From positions 1 to 25,456 of the forward strand of contig CAYYJQ010000028.1 of NCBI GenBank assembly GCA_964472295.1: 25,456 nt of DNA. The letters are read 5' to 3'. The notes under the pieces are model-generated. The model saw nothing but the letters and a program-made list of their open reading frames with translations. It was not told the origin of the DNA and ran no database searches. The position numbers were made by a program, and so were the translations under genes. Of this stretch, positions 1 to 7,133 are shown piece by piece; position 1 is the first letter of the stretch, and the number at the start of each line of letters is the position of its first letter. The stretch is from JAJRZX01 sp964472295. GTDB taxonomy: Bacteria; Desulfobacterota; GWC2-55-46; JADFVP01.

Positions 1-203
1 CGAGCTATGAATGAATAATATCTCTATTTGCACGAATTAATCAGACGTTCCTTAGGTCTTATAGAGACATTTTTTTACGGCATCTATACAGGGCTGGTAT
101 TTGCACCGCTCTACAATTTTTTTACTATCAGGGTCTCGAAGGGCCAGGCATGAACGGGCCTTGGCCAAAAAAAATTAGGCACTTACTGATAATTCCATAA
201 TGG
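1..203. other. Left-edge intergenic region, no gene seen
   Basis: No convincing reading frame is visible here. The stretch is AT-rich, with several T-runs. Around 141-170 there is an imperfect inverted repeat (GGGCCAGG ... CCTTGGCC) followed by a run of A. It lacks a downstream T-run on the plus strand, so I do not call it a terminator. I found no promoter that I trust. Confidence 0.5.
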
Positions 204-401
204 GTGTGCATCGTGGATAAGGCTCCGGTATGCGAGAGGGGTAAGAACCGCAAAAAGGCATACTTCACAAATGAGTATACCGGCGAGCGATATTACCTCT
301 GCTGTCAGCTCTGTCAGGCGGAGTGTGAAAGAGACCATGAGAGATATTTCCGAAATGCGCAGGACAACTCAAGGTGGGGCAAAAGACGTAAGTGGCGATA
401 G
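204..401 (+). CDS. Small Cys-rich YHS/TRASH-like protein
   Basis: A 65-residue protein starting at GTG 204; a second GTG at 213 is also possible, and neither has a good Shine-Dalgarno, so the start is uncertain. Residues 19-49 resemble the YHS/TRASH metal-binding fold: an aromatic-rich strand (AYFTNEYTGERYYLC) followed by Cys33, Cys34, Cys37 and Cys41 and a typical 'RDHERYF' ending. Cys10 could be a further ligand. Such small domains are associated with heavy-metal binding or sensing. No signal peptide is visible, so it is probably cytoplasmic. The C-terminal tail is very basic (WGKRRKWR). A terminator hairpin starts at the stop codon, so it is probably a single-gene transcript. The family call rests on motif resemblance only. 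Confidence 0.55.
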   Translation: MCIVDKAPVCERGKNRKKAYFTNEYTGERYYLCCQLCQAECERDHERYFRNAQDNSRWGKRRKWR

Positions 402-448
402 CACATCCGCGCCGGAGCGGGGCTTTGCGCCGGCAGGGTGCTTTTTTT
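400..448 (+). terminator. Rho-independent terminator after the YHS-like gene
   Basis: The outer stem AGCAC (400-404) pairs with GTGCT (438-442). An inner GC-rich stem is GCCGG/CCGGC, and a run of seven T follows at 442-448. The stem overlaps the TAG stop of the preceding gene. Confidence 0.7.
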
Positions 449-471
449 CATGAAAAAGGGCTTTCATTCTT

Positions 472-1569
472 ATGGATAGAGAGGTCATAGATTCCCTGAG
501 GACGTTCCACGACCTCACAAAGGCGATTAACTCCTCCCTTGATATGGAAGAGGTCGTGGCGATGGTTTTGGAAAAGACATCCAGATTAATGAGGTCCAGT
601 AAGGTGCTCCTCATGCTTCTCGACAGGCAGAGAGGGACGTTGCAAGTACACGATGCCTATGGCTTTAAAGAGGGAGAACTGCAGGGGAGGTCTTTTCGCC
701 GCATAAGGTCCTTCGAGCATTGCATAGTGCGAAAGGGTACTGTAATTACCCTTGATGAAGTTCTGTCCCATGATGACTATTGCGAGATTCTCAAGGACAT
801 GCCTTTTCTCTCGGATATGGTCTTTGCGCCTCTTGAGGTACGGGGCGAGGCCTATGGCCTTATCGGGGTCATTGACAGGAGGCAGGGGTTTACAGAGGAG
901 GATCTTGAGATATTCTGCGCCCTTGGTAGTCAGTCGGCAGTGGCCATTGAGAATGCCGGCCTTTACGAGAGGCTGAAGTATACCTTTGTTCATACGGCGG
1001 AGGCCCTTGCCGAGGCTGTAAACCGCAGGGACCCCTATACTGGCGGGCACGCGAGGCGGGTGGCCCAATATTCGCTGCTCCTTGGAGAGAAGATCGGGTT
1101 GCCGTCCAGTGAAAAAGAGACGCTCAGGCTTTCCGCCATACTCCATGATATAGGCAAGATAGGCATAGAGGACTCCATATTGAGGAAGGGGGGGCTACTT
1201 ACAGAGGACGAGGCCCTCAAGATGAGGAAGCATCCTGAAATAGGCGCCAAGATCCTTGGTTTCGTGGAGGAGATGGGCGGTGTAATTCCAGGGGTTCTTT
1301 ATCATCACGAGTGGTTTGACGGTAGCGGTTATCCCGAGGGCCTCAGGGGCGAAGATATTCCGCTCAGGGCAAGGATAATAGCCATTGCCGACACCTATGA
1401 CGCCATGACAACGACGAGGCCGTACAGAAAGGCCCTGGATGTGCAATCGTCACTTGAAGAACTTGCCGCTTACAGTGGGACCCACTTTGACCCTTCTCTG
1501 GTGGAGGAGTTCAGAGGGCTTTTATTTGAAGAGATTGATGCAGAGGGTCTGGAGAGACCTTTTCCCTGA
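472..1569 (+). CDS. GAF domain / HD-GYP domain signalling protein, probable c-di-GMP phosphodiesterase
   Basis: 365 residues. Residues about 20-165 form a GAF domain, a small-molecule or redox sensor fold (EVVAMVLEKTSRLMRSS ... APLEVRGEAYGLIGV). Residues about 175-350 form an HD-GYP domain. Its signature is intact: HD at 225-226 in LHDIGKIG, a His in KHPEIG (254), HHE at 278-280, GYP at 286-288 and Asp307 in IADTYDAM. Proteins of this type hydrolyse cyclic di-GMP to pGpG/GMP. No transmembrane segment or signal peptide is visible, so it is a cytoplasmic sensor-effector. The start at ATG 472 has only a weak Shine-Dalgarno; it lies just past the upstream terminator. A strong inverted repeat begins at its stop codon. 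The ligand sensed by the GAF domain cannot be told from the sequence. Confidence 0.93.
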   Translation: MDREVIDSLRTFHDLTKAINSSLDMEEVVAMVLEKTSRLMRSSKVLLMLLDRQRGTLQVHDAYGFKEGELQGRSFRRIRSFEHCIVRKGTVITLDEVLSHDDYCEILKDMPFLSDMVFAPLEVRGEAYGLIGVIDRRQGFTEEDLEIFCALGSQSAVAIENAGLYERLKYTFVHTAEALAEAVNRRDPYTGGHARRVAQYSLLLGEKIGLPSSEKETLRLSAILHDIGKIGIEDSILRKGGLLTEDEALKMRKHPEIGAKILGFVEEMGGVIPGVLYHHEWFDGSGYPEGLRGEDIPLRARIIAIADTYDAMTTTRPYRKALDVQSSLEELAAYSGTHFDPSLVEEFRGLLFEEIDAEGLERPFP

Positions 1570-1619
1570 TGATGGATATTATTACCCGGTCTGAGTTCAG
1601 CACTATCCATGAATCAGGG
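1564..1619 (+). other. Long inverted repeat over the stop codon of the HD-GYP gene
   Basis: CCCTGAT (1564-1570) pairs perfectly with ATCAGGG (1613-1619). The inner arm TGGATA (1573-1578) pairs with TATCCA (1604-1609). Only a small GA/TGA internal loop separates the two stems. No T-run follows, so it is not a standard terminator. It may be a 3' stability element of the upstream mRNA or the 5' hairpin of the structured RNA described next. Confidence 0.6.
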
Positions 1620-1629
1620 GCTTGGTAAT

Positions 1630-1810
1630 GAGTACGCTGGTTTTACAAAGAGTTTTCGTGGTTAGCCAGGTCGTTGAGACCAGGTGATATATCTGCCGGA
1701 GCCCAGAGGAGAGTTAGAGAATCTTTATTGCTCCGGTAGTAGCGGGGGGGGCCGACGCTGGCCGAGTTAGGCCCTCCGATGATGGAGGTGCCTACCCCCC
1801 CCTTTTTTTA
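1630..1810 (+). ncRNA. Candidate structured RNA / leader ending in a three-way-junction terminator
   Basis: The stretch between the HD-GYP gene and the cytochrome contains no plausible protein but many paired segments. CTGG 1637-1640 pairs with CCAG 1666-1669. GGTC 1669-1672 pairs with GACC 1678-1681. CCGGAGC 1696-1702 pairs with GCTCCGG 1730-1736. A closing stem of eight G (1744-1751) pairs with eight C (1795-1802) and encloses two further hairpins: GCC/GGC at about 1752-1763 and AGGC-CCTCC/GGAGG-T-GCCT at about 1769-1793. Seven T follow at 1803-1809. It can be read as a terminator-ended small RNA or as an attenuator/riboswitch-like leader of the cytochrome gene. I compared it by eye with the c-di-GMP GEMM, fluoride, TPP and guanidine consensus motifs and found no match. 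Confidence 0.45.
1744..1810 (+). terminator. GC-rich multi-hairpin intrinsic terminator
   Basis: An eight-base-pair all-GC stem (1744-1751 with 1795-1802) is followed directly by TTTTTTT (1803-1809). The enclosed 43 nt can form two more hairpins, which is unusually elaborate for a simple terminator. Confidence 0.65.
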
Positions 1811-1937
1811 GTATAACCCCTCTTGCCATCTGAGGGAAGTTCTGTTCAGGTACTGACATAATAACGAGGGGAGTGAATGCAAGGCGGGAAAGCCCTGTGT
1901 TTGTCCTGTGCAGGCCATATTAACAGGAGGTTTTAGT

Positions 1938-2294
1938 ATGAAGAGATGGGTGGGAGTTCTTTTTTTGCTAACCATGGTCTCTATCAGCGGAAGTTCCTTT
2001 GCCGCCGGGCAGGATGACCTCGTAACAACAGGCAAGGCCCTCTATGTGAAGAACTGTGCCCGCTGTCATGGTCTTGGCGGCGTGGGCACGGACAAGGGAC
2101 CGCCTTTTTTGAATAAGATATACCGTCCTTCTCACCACAGCGATATGTCCTTTCTGATGGCCGCGCTCAACGGCGTAAGGGCCCACCACTGGAGTTTCGG
2201 TAATATGCCTCCCGTAGAAGGGGTGGGTATGGCAGAGGTAGGTATGATAACGCAGTACATAAGGTCCATACAGAGAGAGGCCGGTATTTACTGA
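1938..2294 (+). CDS. Secreted monoheme class I cytochrome c
   Basis: 118 residues from ATG 1938, chosen because AGGAGG (1925-1930) sits just upstream; the in-frame GTG at 1908 would put extra residues before the signal peptide. Residues 1-22 are a signal peptide (basic MKR, hydrophobic core, SFA cleavage region). Cys40-Cys43-His44 (CARCH) is the heme attachment site. Met90 in GNMPPVEG is the likely sixth ligand. The mature domain of about 95 residues fits a small periplasmic electron carrier, a role compatible with, but not proven to serve, the NO reductase encoded further on. It follows the structured region, which could control it by attenuation. Confidence 0.9.
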   Translation: MKRWVGVLFLLTMVSISGSSFAAGQDDLVTTGKALYVKNCARCHGLGGVGTDKGPPFLNKIYRPSHHSDMSFLMAALNGVRAHHWSFGNMPPVEGVGMAEVGMITQYIRSIQREAGIY

Positions 2295-2297
2295 GAT

Positions 2298-2311
2298 AAA
2301 GCCCGGGCTTT
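2298..2311. terminator. Palindrome between convergent genes, possible bidirectional terminator
   Basis: AAAGCCCGGGCTTT is a perfect 14-nt palindrome, four bases after the cytochrome stop and 21 nt from the stop of the convergent ATPase gene. The T-run is interrupted (TTTCGTTATTT), so termination is plausible but not certain. Confidence 0.5.
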
Positions 2312-2331
2312 CGTTATTTCTATATAGCGGT

Positions 2332-5046
2332 TTATCTATTAGATGTGCATCTTATCCTGCCCCGCCATTTATAAACCTCTGATAATACCAGTACAGGGGC
2401 GGCCACAAGGAGCATAAGTCCCCAGTCTCCTGGCCCCAGGGGCACGGTATGCAGGGCGTCTTGGAGGAAGGGGACGTAGACGGCGCATACCTGAAGCCCC
2501 ACTGTCACGGCCCAGGCCCCGACGACCCATGGGTTTTTGAAAAAACCAAGAGCGTAAAGGGGTTCGTGAAGGGCGCGGAAGTTGAAGACATTCATCTTCT
2601 CAAGGAGGATTATGCCTGTAAAGGCCATTGTCTCAGCCGTGCCCACGGCGTTGGCCTCTCCCAGCGCAAGGTAGTGATGGAATAGCCAGAGGCTTCCCGC
2701 CCCGATGTATCCGCCAAGAAGCAGTATCATTATGATACCACTTTTATTGAGAACAGGCTCCCTCGCCGCACGGGGCGGTCGATTCATAATACCCTTTTCC
2801 GCAGGTTCCAGTCCCAGGGCAACGGCCGTCATGCCGTCTGTTACGAGGTTCATCCATAATATCTGCACGGGCAGGAGGATTAGCGGCCCGCCAAGGAGTA
2901 TGTTTACGAAGATGGCGATTACCTCTCCCGTGTTGGAGGAGAGGAGATAGCGGACGAACTTCTGTATATTGTCGTACTGGCGCCGGCCTTCCTCCACTGC
3001 CCCTATTATGGATGCGAAGTTATCATCTGTGAGTATCATGTCCGCGGCGCCCTTTGCCACATCTGTCCCGCGTATGCCCATGGCAATGCCGATGTCGGCC
3101 TTCTTGAGGGCCGGGGCGTCATTGACGCCGTCTCCCGTCATGCCCACGACATGCCCTGCTCCCTGAAGCACAGTCACTATGCGTATTTTGTGTTCCGGCG
3201 TGGTGCGCGCGAATACGGCCTCTCCCTCAAGGGCCTCCCTGAGGGTTTCGTCGTCCATGGAGTCTATATCCGAGCCCGCATAGGCCCTGCTGGCCCCAAG
3301 CCCTATGCGCCTTGCTATGGCAAGGGCCGTCTTCGGGGCGTCACCCGTAATCATGAGAGACCGGATACCGGCCCTGCGGGCTATCTTTATGGCCTCGGGG
3401 ACCTCTTTTCTTGGCGGATCGATTATGCCCACAATGCCGAGAAGTGTAAGATTACTCTCCACGTTTTCGCTCTTAAGGGATATGTCTTCTGGAAGCCTGC
3501 GCCTCGCAAGGGCAAGGGTTCGGAGCCCTTCTCCGCCCATGGCCTCATAGGCAGAGGTTATCGTAGCCCTGTCTTTTTCGCTCATTTCCCTTTCCACGGT
3601 TCCGTCGAGAATCCGGGTGCACCGTTCCAGTATGACCTCCGGGGCGCCCTTGACAAAGGCCGTCATGCCTTCATCGCGGCGCTCTACGACTGTCATTCTT
3701 TTCCTTCTGGAGTTAAAGGAAAATTCGCTCACCCTGCGAAGAGTGTCTTCGGGGTAAAGCCACGCCTTGAAGGCGGCAACCACAAGGGCCGTCTCAGTGG
3801 GCTCTCCAAGGGCGTGCCAGCCATCTTCGTCCTTCTCAAGACGCGCATGGTTACAGATGAGGCCCGTCTCGAGGAGGGCCTTAAGGTCGCCTCTCTCGCC
3901 GGGGTCTATCTTCGAGCCCATGGCCTCAAAGTGCCCGGCAGGGTCATAGCCGATGCCCGTAACCCCTATCTCTCCAGCTGGTAGCCAGACCCTCTGCACG
4001 GTCATCTCGTTTTGCGTAAGCGTGCCCGTCTTATCAGAGCAGATTATTGTGGCGGCCCCAAGGGTCTCGGCCCCCTGAAGACGGCGAAGAAGCGCCTTTC
4101 TTCGCACCATGGCCCTGACGCCGAGGGCAAGCGTTATGGTGACCACTGCCGGAAGGCCCTCGGGGACAACGGCCACTGCCAGAGACACACCTGTGAGGAA
4201 CATCTCCACAAGGGGTTTACCGAGGAGAAAACCTGAGAGGGCCACAAGCATGGAAATACCCACGGAGAAGACACCGAGCTGAGTCCCAAGCACCGCGAGT
4301 TTGCGCTGTAAAGGGGTCCGCTCTTCCCCAACGCTCTCGGTGAGGTGGGCTATGCGTCCGAACTCCGTGGCCATGCCTGTTGCCACAACGATGCCAAGTC
4401 CCCTGCCATTGGTGACTACCGTGCCCATCCATGCCATGGAGCGGCGCTCGGCAAGGGGAGTTTCAACGGCTACGGGCTCTATGCTCTTACTCCTTGATTC
4501 CGACTCTCCTGTAAGGGAAGACTCATCGGTCTTGAGGTTCAAGACCTCTATGAGACGCAGGTCCGCGGGCACGCGATAGCCTATCTCAAGGACAACCACG
4601 TCGCCGGGCACTACCAGCGAGGCCTCTATCTCACATTCTCTTCCGCCTCTCACCACTCGGCAGCGGGGCGAGAGCATCTTTTGAAGGGCCTCCATGGCGC
4701 GCTCGGCCTTCCACTCCTGAACAAAACCGAGGACGCCGTTAAGTACGACTATTACCATGATTGTAATTGAGTCGGCAACCTCGCCTATGGCCAGCGAGAG
4801 GGCCGCCGCCACAAGGAGTATGATGATAAGGACGCTCGTGAACTGGCGGACAAGGACCCCGTACCATGGTGTCTTCGCCGAGGCCTCAAGGGTGTTGGGG
4901 CCAAAAGACTCAAGGCGGCTACGGGCCTCTCCTTCGTCAAGGCCCCTGACAGGGTCAACCCCCAACCTCCCGGCAATGGACTTCACCTCAAGGGCGTGCC
5001 AGGTCTCGGGTTTTGGCCGGGCAGATGAATAGACTTCCTGACTCAT
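2332..5046 (-). CDS. P2A-type cation-transporting ATPase (Ca2+ pump-like)
   Basis: 904 residues, the usual length for bacterial SERCA-like pumps. In order: an N-terminal cation-ATPase domain; M1-M2; the actuator TGES at 179-182; M4 with PEGLP at 295-299; the phosphorylation site DKTGT with Asp338; the nucleotide-binding KGAPE at 466-470; the hinge TGDGVNDAP at 637-645; and M5-M10. All the SERCA Ca2+ ligands that I checked have counterparts: Glu296 (M4), Asn705 and Glu708 (M5), Asn733, Thr736 and Asp737 (M6). Ca2+ export from the cytoplasm is therefore likely, though related bacterial pumps can carry other cations. It is the last gene of a minus-strand operon, starting 6 nt after the universal stress gene stops. 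Confidence 0.93.
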   Translation of the reverse strand: MSQEVYSSARPKPETWHALEVKSIAGRLGVDPVRGLDEGEARSRLESFGPNTLEASAKTPWYGVLVRQFTSVLIIILLVAAALSLAIGEVADSITIMVIVVLNGVLGFVQEWKAERAMEALQKMLSPRCRVVRGGRECEIEASLVVPGDVVVLEIGYRVPADLRLIEVLNLKTDESSLTGESESRSKSIEPVAVETPLAERRSMAWMGTVVTNGRGLGIVVATGMATEFGRIAHLTESVGEERTPLQRKLAVLGTQLGVFSVGISMLVALSGFLLGKPLVEMFLTGVSLAVAVVPEGLPAVVTITLALGVRAMVRRKALLRRLQGAETLGAATIICSDKTGTLTQNEMTVQRVWLPAGEIGVTGIGYDPAGHFEAMGSKIDPGERGDLKALLETGLICNHARLEKDEDGWHALGEPTETALVVAAFKAWLYPEDTLRRVSEFSFNSRRKRMTVVERRDEGMTAFVKGAPEVILERCTRILDGTVEREMSEKDRATITSAYEAMGGEGLRTLALARRRLPEDISLKSENVESNLTLLGIVGIIDPPRKEVPEAIKIARRAGIRSLMITGDAPKTALAIARRIGLGASRAYAGSDIDSMDDETLREALEGEAVFARTTPEHKIRIVTVLQGAGHVVGMTGDGVNDAPALKKADIGIAMGIRGTDVAKGAADMILTDDNFASIIGAVEEGRRQYDNIQKFVRYLLSSNTGEVIAIFVNILLGGPLILLPVQILWMNLVTDGMTAVALGLEPAEKGIMNRPPRAAREPVLNKSGIIMILLLGGYIGAGSLWLFHHYLALGEANAVGTAETMAFTGIILLEKMNVFNFRALHEPLYALGFFKNPWVVGAWAVTVGLQVCAVYVPFLQDALHTVPLGPGDWGLMLLVAAPVLVLSEVYKWRGRIRCTSNR

Positions 5047-5052
5047 GACAGA

Positions 5053-5460
5053 CTAACCTTCACTGTCTATGGGCACGACAAGGACGGGACCAGGCGCCAG
5101 CGAGATGATGGTCTTCACCGTACTCCCCACATATACCCGTTCTCTCTTCGCCTTGTGCCTGTGGCCGAGTATGACTATCTCCACGGAATTTTCCCTCATG
5201 TACTCTACTATATGGTCCTCCACCGGGCCGCGCCTTATGGCGAAGGCCTCCACATCAGCGCCTTCGAGGGTCCCATGGGTGAGAGTCTTAAATCTCCTGC
5301 CCGCGGCCTCTTCAGTCTCTCTACTTGAGGCGGGCATGACGTAGAGCACGTGCAGGGGGCCGCCAAGGCGTCTTGCGTATAATGCGCTATGACGGGCAAG
5401 CTCCTCTGAGCCTGTCTCAAGGTCAAGGCATAGAAGAATCGGTCTTTTCTTATGGGGCAT
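5053..5460 (-). CDS. Universal stress protein (UspA family)
   Basis: 135 residues, a single Usp domain, cytoplasmic. The ends are typical: RPILLCLDLETGSEELARHS at the N-terminus and GPVLVVPIDSEG at the C-terminus. The ATP-binding motif G-X2-G-X9-G-S/T is present as Gly99-X2-His102-X9-Gly112-Ser113. The second glycine is thus replaced by histidine, and nucleotide binding should not be assumed. The start codon overlaps the end of the upstream antiporter gene (5450-5460), which implies translational coupling. Usp proteins are often encoded next to antiporters and ion pumps, where they may regulate transport. Confidence 0.88.
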   Translation of the reverse strand: MPHKKRPILLCLDLETGSEELARHSALYARRLGGPLHVLYVMPASSRETEEAAGRRFKTLTHGTLEGADVEAFAIRRGPVEDHIVEYMRENSVEIVILGHRHKAKRERVYVGSTVKTIISLAPGPVLVVPIDSEG

Positions 5461-6709
5461 CTTTATCCTCCTTTTGTTCCAGGGTCTTAAGCGGCAGTCT
5501 CAACTCCTCGCCCCACATGCGCACCATCAAGATAAAGAGCAGTGGCACAAGGACGGTAGAGAGCGAAGCGGCCGCGACTATCGCCGTAAAGAGGTGAACG
5601 TCTATGAGTCTTGCTCCAAGGAGCATCTCCGCGACGATTATCTCCGTGGTAAGCCTTGCGTTAATGCCTGTTCCTATGGTCCACGCCTCATGAGCGCTTA
5701 TCCTCCCCATGGGGACCATTAAGAAGACACCAATGAGTTTTCCAAGAAAGGCTACGAGAAAAAGGAGTACGGCAAGGAGAGGGGCCCTGATCATTCCACC
5801 GAGGTCCGCGTTGAGCCCCACCCAGAAAAAAAAGACCAGGCCGAAAAAACCATAGCCTATGGATTGTATTGTCTGCGTGGCCTCCTCGCCAGTGTGTCCC
5901 ATGGAGTTGAAGACGGGCCGCATGAGGATACCAGCGGTTATGGCCCCTACCACTGTGCCGAGACCAGCGTACTCAGAGAGGCCGCCGAAGCCGAAGAGTA
6001 CTACAATGGAGAGGGTAATAAGATTTCGAGGCCGCCGGGGAAGCCATCGGCTTAAAGGCGCGAGGAGCCACCGCGTACTCACCCAGGCAATGATGATAAA
6101 GACCACGAGGCCAAAGGTTATACCCAGCGCCTCCCTTGCAAGGCCCGCTCCGCCAATGCCCGCGGTCTTACTCCCTATGAGCAAGGAGACAAGGGCAATA
6201 AGAAAGACCTCGATTACATCGTCAAGCGTTCCCGCGCCTATGATAAAGGCCCCTACGCGCGTGCGTATAAGCTGGAATTCATCGAGTATGGGCACTATTA
6301 CGGCCTCGGCCGTCGGCATGGTTGTAAGCCCAACTACAAAGGCCAGTAACGGCCCGTAACCGAGCACCAGCATGACCATCAGACCGAGCAGAAAGGGCAC
6401 GGCCGTATTCAGGACAGTGCACCTTACTATATCACCGCTCATCCGGCGCATTTCCCTGAGGTCTATCTGAAGCCCTATGTAAAAGAGGAGAAAGAGGACG
6501 CCGAGTTCAGCGAGGAAACTAAAGGACTCATGAAGCGGGGCAGTGAGAAGACGCTCCCCAAGAGGTGTATAGTGTGCGGCCATGGCAACGAAGAGGGCGC
6601 CCAGTATGCCGGGAATACGAAGCCGCGAGAGAAGAATAGCCGCAAGGTAGGTAAGGCCGAAGAGGAAAGCCAGATTCAGAAGTATCTCACCAACCTGTGT
6701 CTCTGTCAT
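5450..6709 (-). CDS. CPA2-family Na+(K+)/H+ antiporter membrane protein
   Basis: 419 residues with about 12 hydrophobic segments across its length and a charged C-terminal tail (EQKEDKDAP); an integral inner-membrane protein. Residues about 10-385 match the Na+/H+ exchanger (KefB/NapA-like) fold. The ion-binding pair Asp163-Asp164 lies in GTLDDVIEVF. A double Asp here is typical of electrogenic Na+/H+ exchangers, rather than the Gln/Asn-Asp seen in Kef K+ channels. There is no KTN/TrkA-N regulatory domain, so it is a core-only transporter; the coupled Usp gene may encode a separate regulator. First gene of the operon; the Shine-Dalgarno is weak. Confidence 0.88.
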   Translation of the reverse strand: MTETQVGEILLNLAFLFGLTYLAAILLSRLRIPGILGALFVAMAAHYTPLGERLLTAPLHESFSFLAELGVLFLLFYIGLQIDLREMRRMSGDIVRCTVLNTAVPFLLGLMVMLVLGYGPLLAFVVGLTTMPTAEAVIVPILDEFQLIRTRVGAFIIGAGTLDDVIEVFLIALVSLLIGSKTAGIGGAGLAREALGITFGLVVFIIIAWVSTRWLLAPLSRWLPRRPRNLITLSIVVLFGFGGLSEYAGLGTVVGAITAGILMRPVFNSMGHTGEEATQTIQSIGYGFFGLVFFFWVGLNADLGGMIRAPLLAVLLFLVAFLGKLIGVFLMVPMGRISAHEAWTIGTGINARLTTEIIVAEMLLGARLIDVHLFTAIVAAASLSTVLVPLLFILMVRMWGEELRLPLKTLEQKEDKDAP

Positions 6710-6745
6710 GGTATGGGCCTTTTTATGTATTAACCTCTTGGAAGC

Positions 6746-6804
6746 ATTCTACTCTCTTTTTATACGTAAAAAAACCTGTATTTTCCCTCTTCTTGGTCTA
6801 TAAT
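6746..6804. promoter_or_regulatory. Divergent promoter region, antiporter operon (-) and hypC cluster (+)
   Basis: On the plus strand a perfect -10 box TATAAT lies at 6799-6804, 31 nt before the hypC start. The -35 region (around 6776, CTGTAT) is weak. On the minus strand a TAGAAT box lies at 6751-6746 for the antiporter operon, with only a T-run at the -35 position. The -10 boxes are convincing; the -35 assignments are not. Confidence 0.5.
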
Positions 6805-6835
6805 TAATTGAAAGATAAAAAAAAAGGGGGCGGAC

Positions 6836-7060
6836 ATGTGTCTTGCAAGGCCGACAATGGTTCTTGATTATGATGGGGATTGGGTCGAAGTAGACGACGG
6901 GCATGGCCGCCGGAAGAGGGTCTATGCCGCGTTGCTCCGCTCAAAGGGCATAAAGGCCGGTGACTATATCTTTGTTCATGGAGATCTCGCCATACACAGG
7001 GTTCCTGAAGACGAGGCCCTGAAAATTATCGAACTTACCGATATAGCCGCCCTTCATTGA
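6836..7060 (+). CDS. hypC: HypC/HypC-like [NiFe]-hydrogenase maturation chaperone
   Basis: 74 residues, the usual HypC length. It begins MCLARP, with the conserved Cys2 that binds the Fe(CN)2CO unit and contacts HypD and the hydrogenase precursor. The second half has the family pattern GDYIFVHGDLAIHRVPEDEAL. The ATG start is preceded by a purine-rich GGGGGCGG Shine-Dalgarno. It is the first gene of a three-gene plus-strand cluster, followed 73 nt later by a second HypC domain fused to a radical-SAM enzyme. It is cytoplasmic. HypA, B, D, E and F are not encoded in this window, so the rest of the Hyp pathway, if present, lies elsewhere. Confidence 0.92.
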   Translation: MCLARPTMVLDYDGDWVEVDDGHGRRKRVYAALLRSKGIKAGDYIFVHGDLAIHRVPEDEALKIIELTDIAALH

Positions 7061-7133
7061 GTAAGGCCTTGGTTATTAAGACCTTCCCACGGTAGATGTC
7101 ATTGCCGTGCCTTCTTAAGAGAGAACCTTTCCC

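Noticed and set aside
1690..1740. tRNA-like hairpin
   Set aside because: There is no T-arm GTTCGA-type sequence or acceptor stem of the right geometry.
1630..1810. c-di-GMP (GEMM) riboswitch
   Set aside because: The conserved core with its tetraloop receptor and ACGCAAAGC-like segment is not present; only the genomic setting suggests it.
1908..1937. Upstream GTG start for the monoheme cytochrome
   Set aside because: It would place ten residues ahead of a normal signal peptide and include the Shine-Dalgarno in the coding sequence.
3151..3984. Long open frame (277 codons) on the plus strand inside the P-type ATPase gene
   Set aside because: It lies antisense to a fully conserved ATPase coding region, has no family resemblance, and reflects codon bias of the minus-strand gene.
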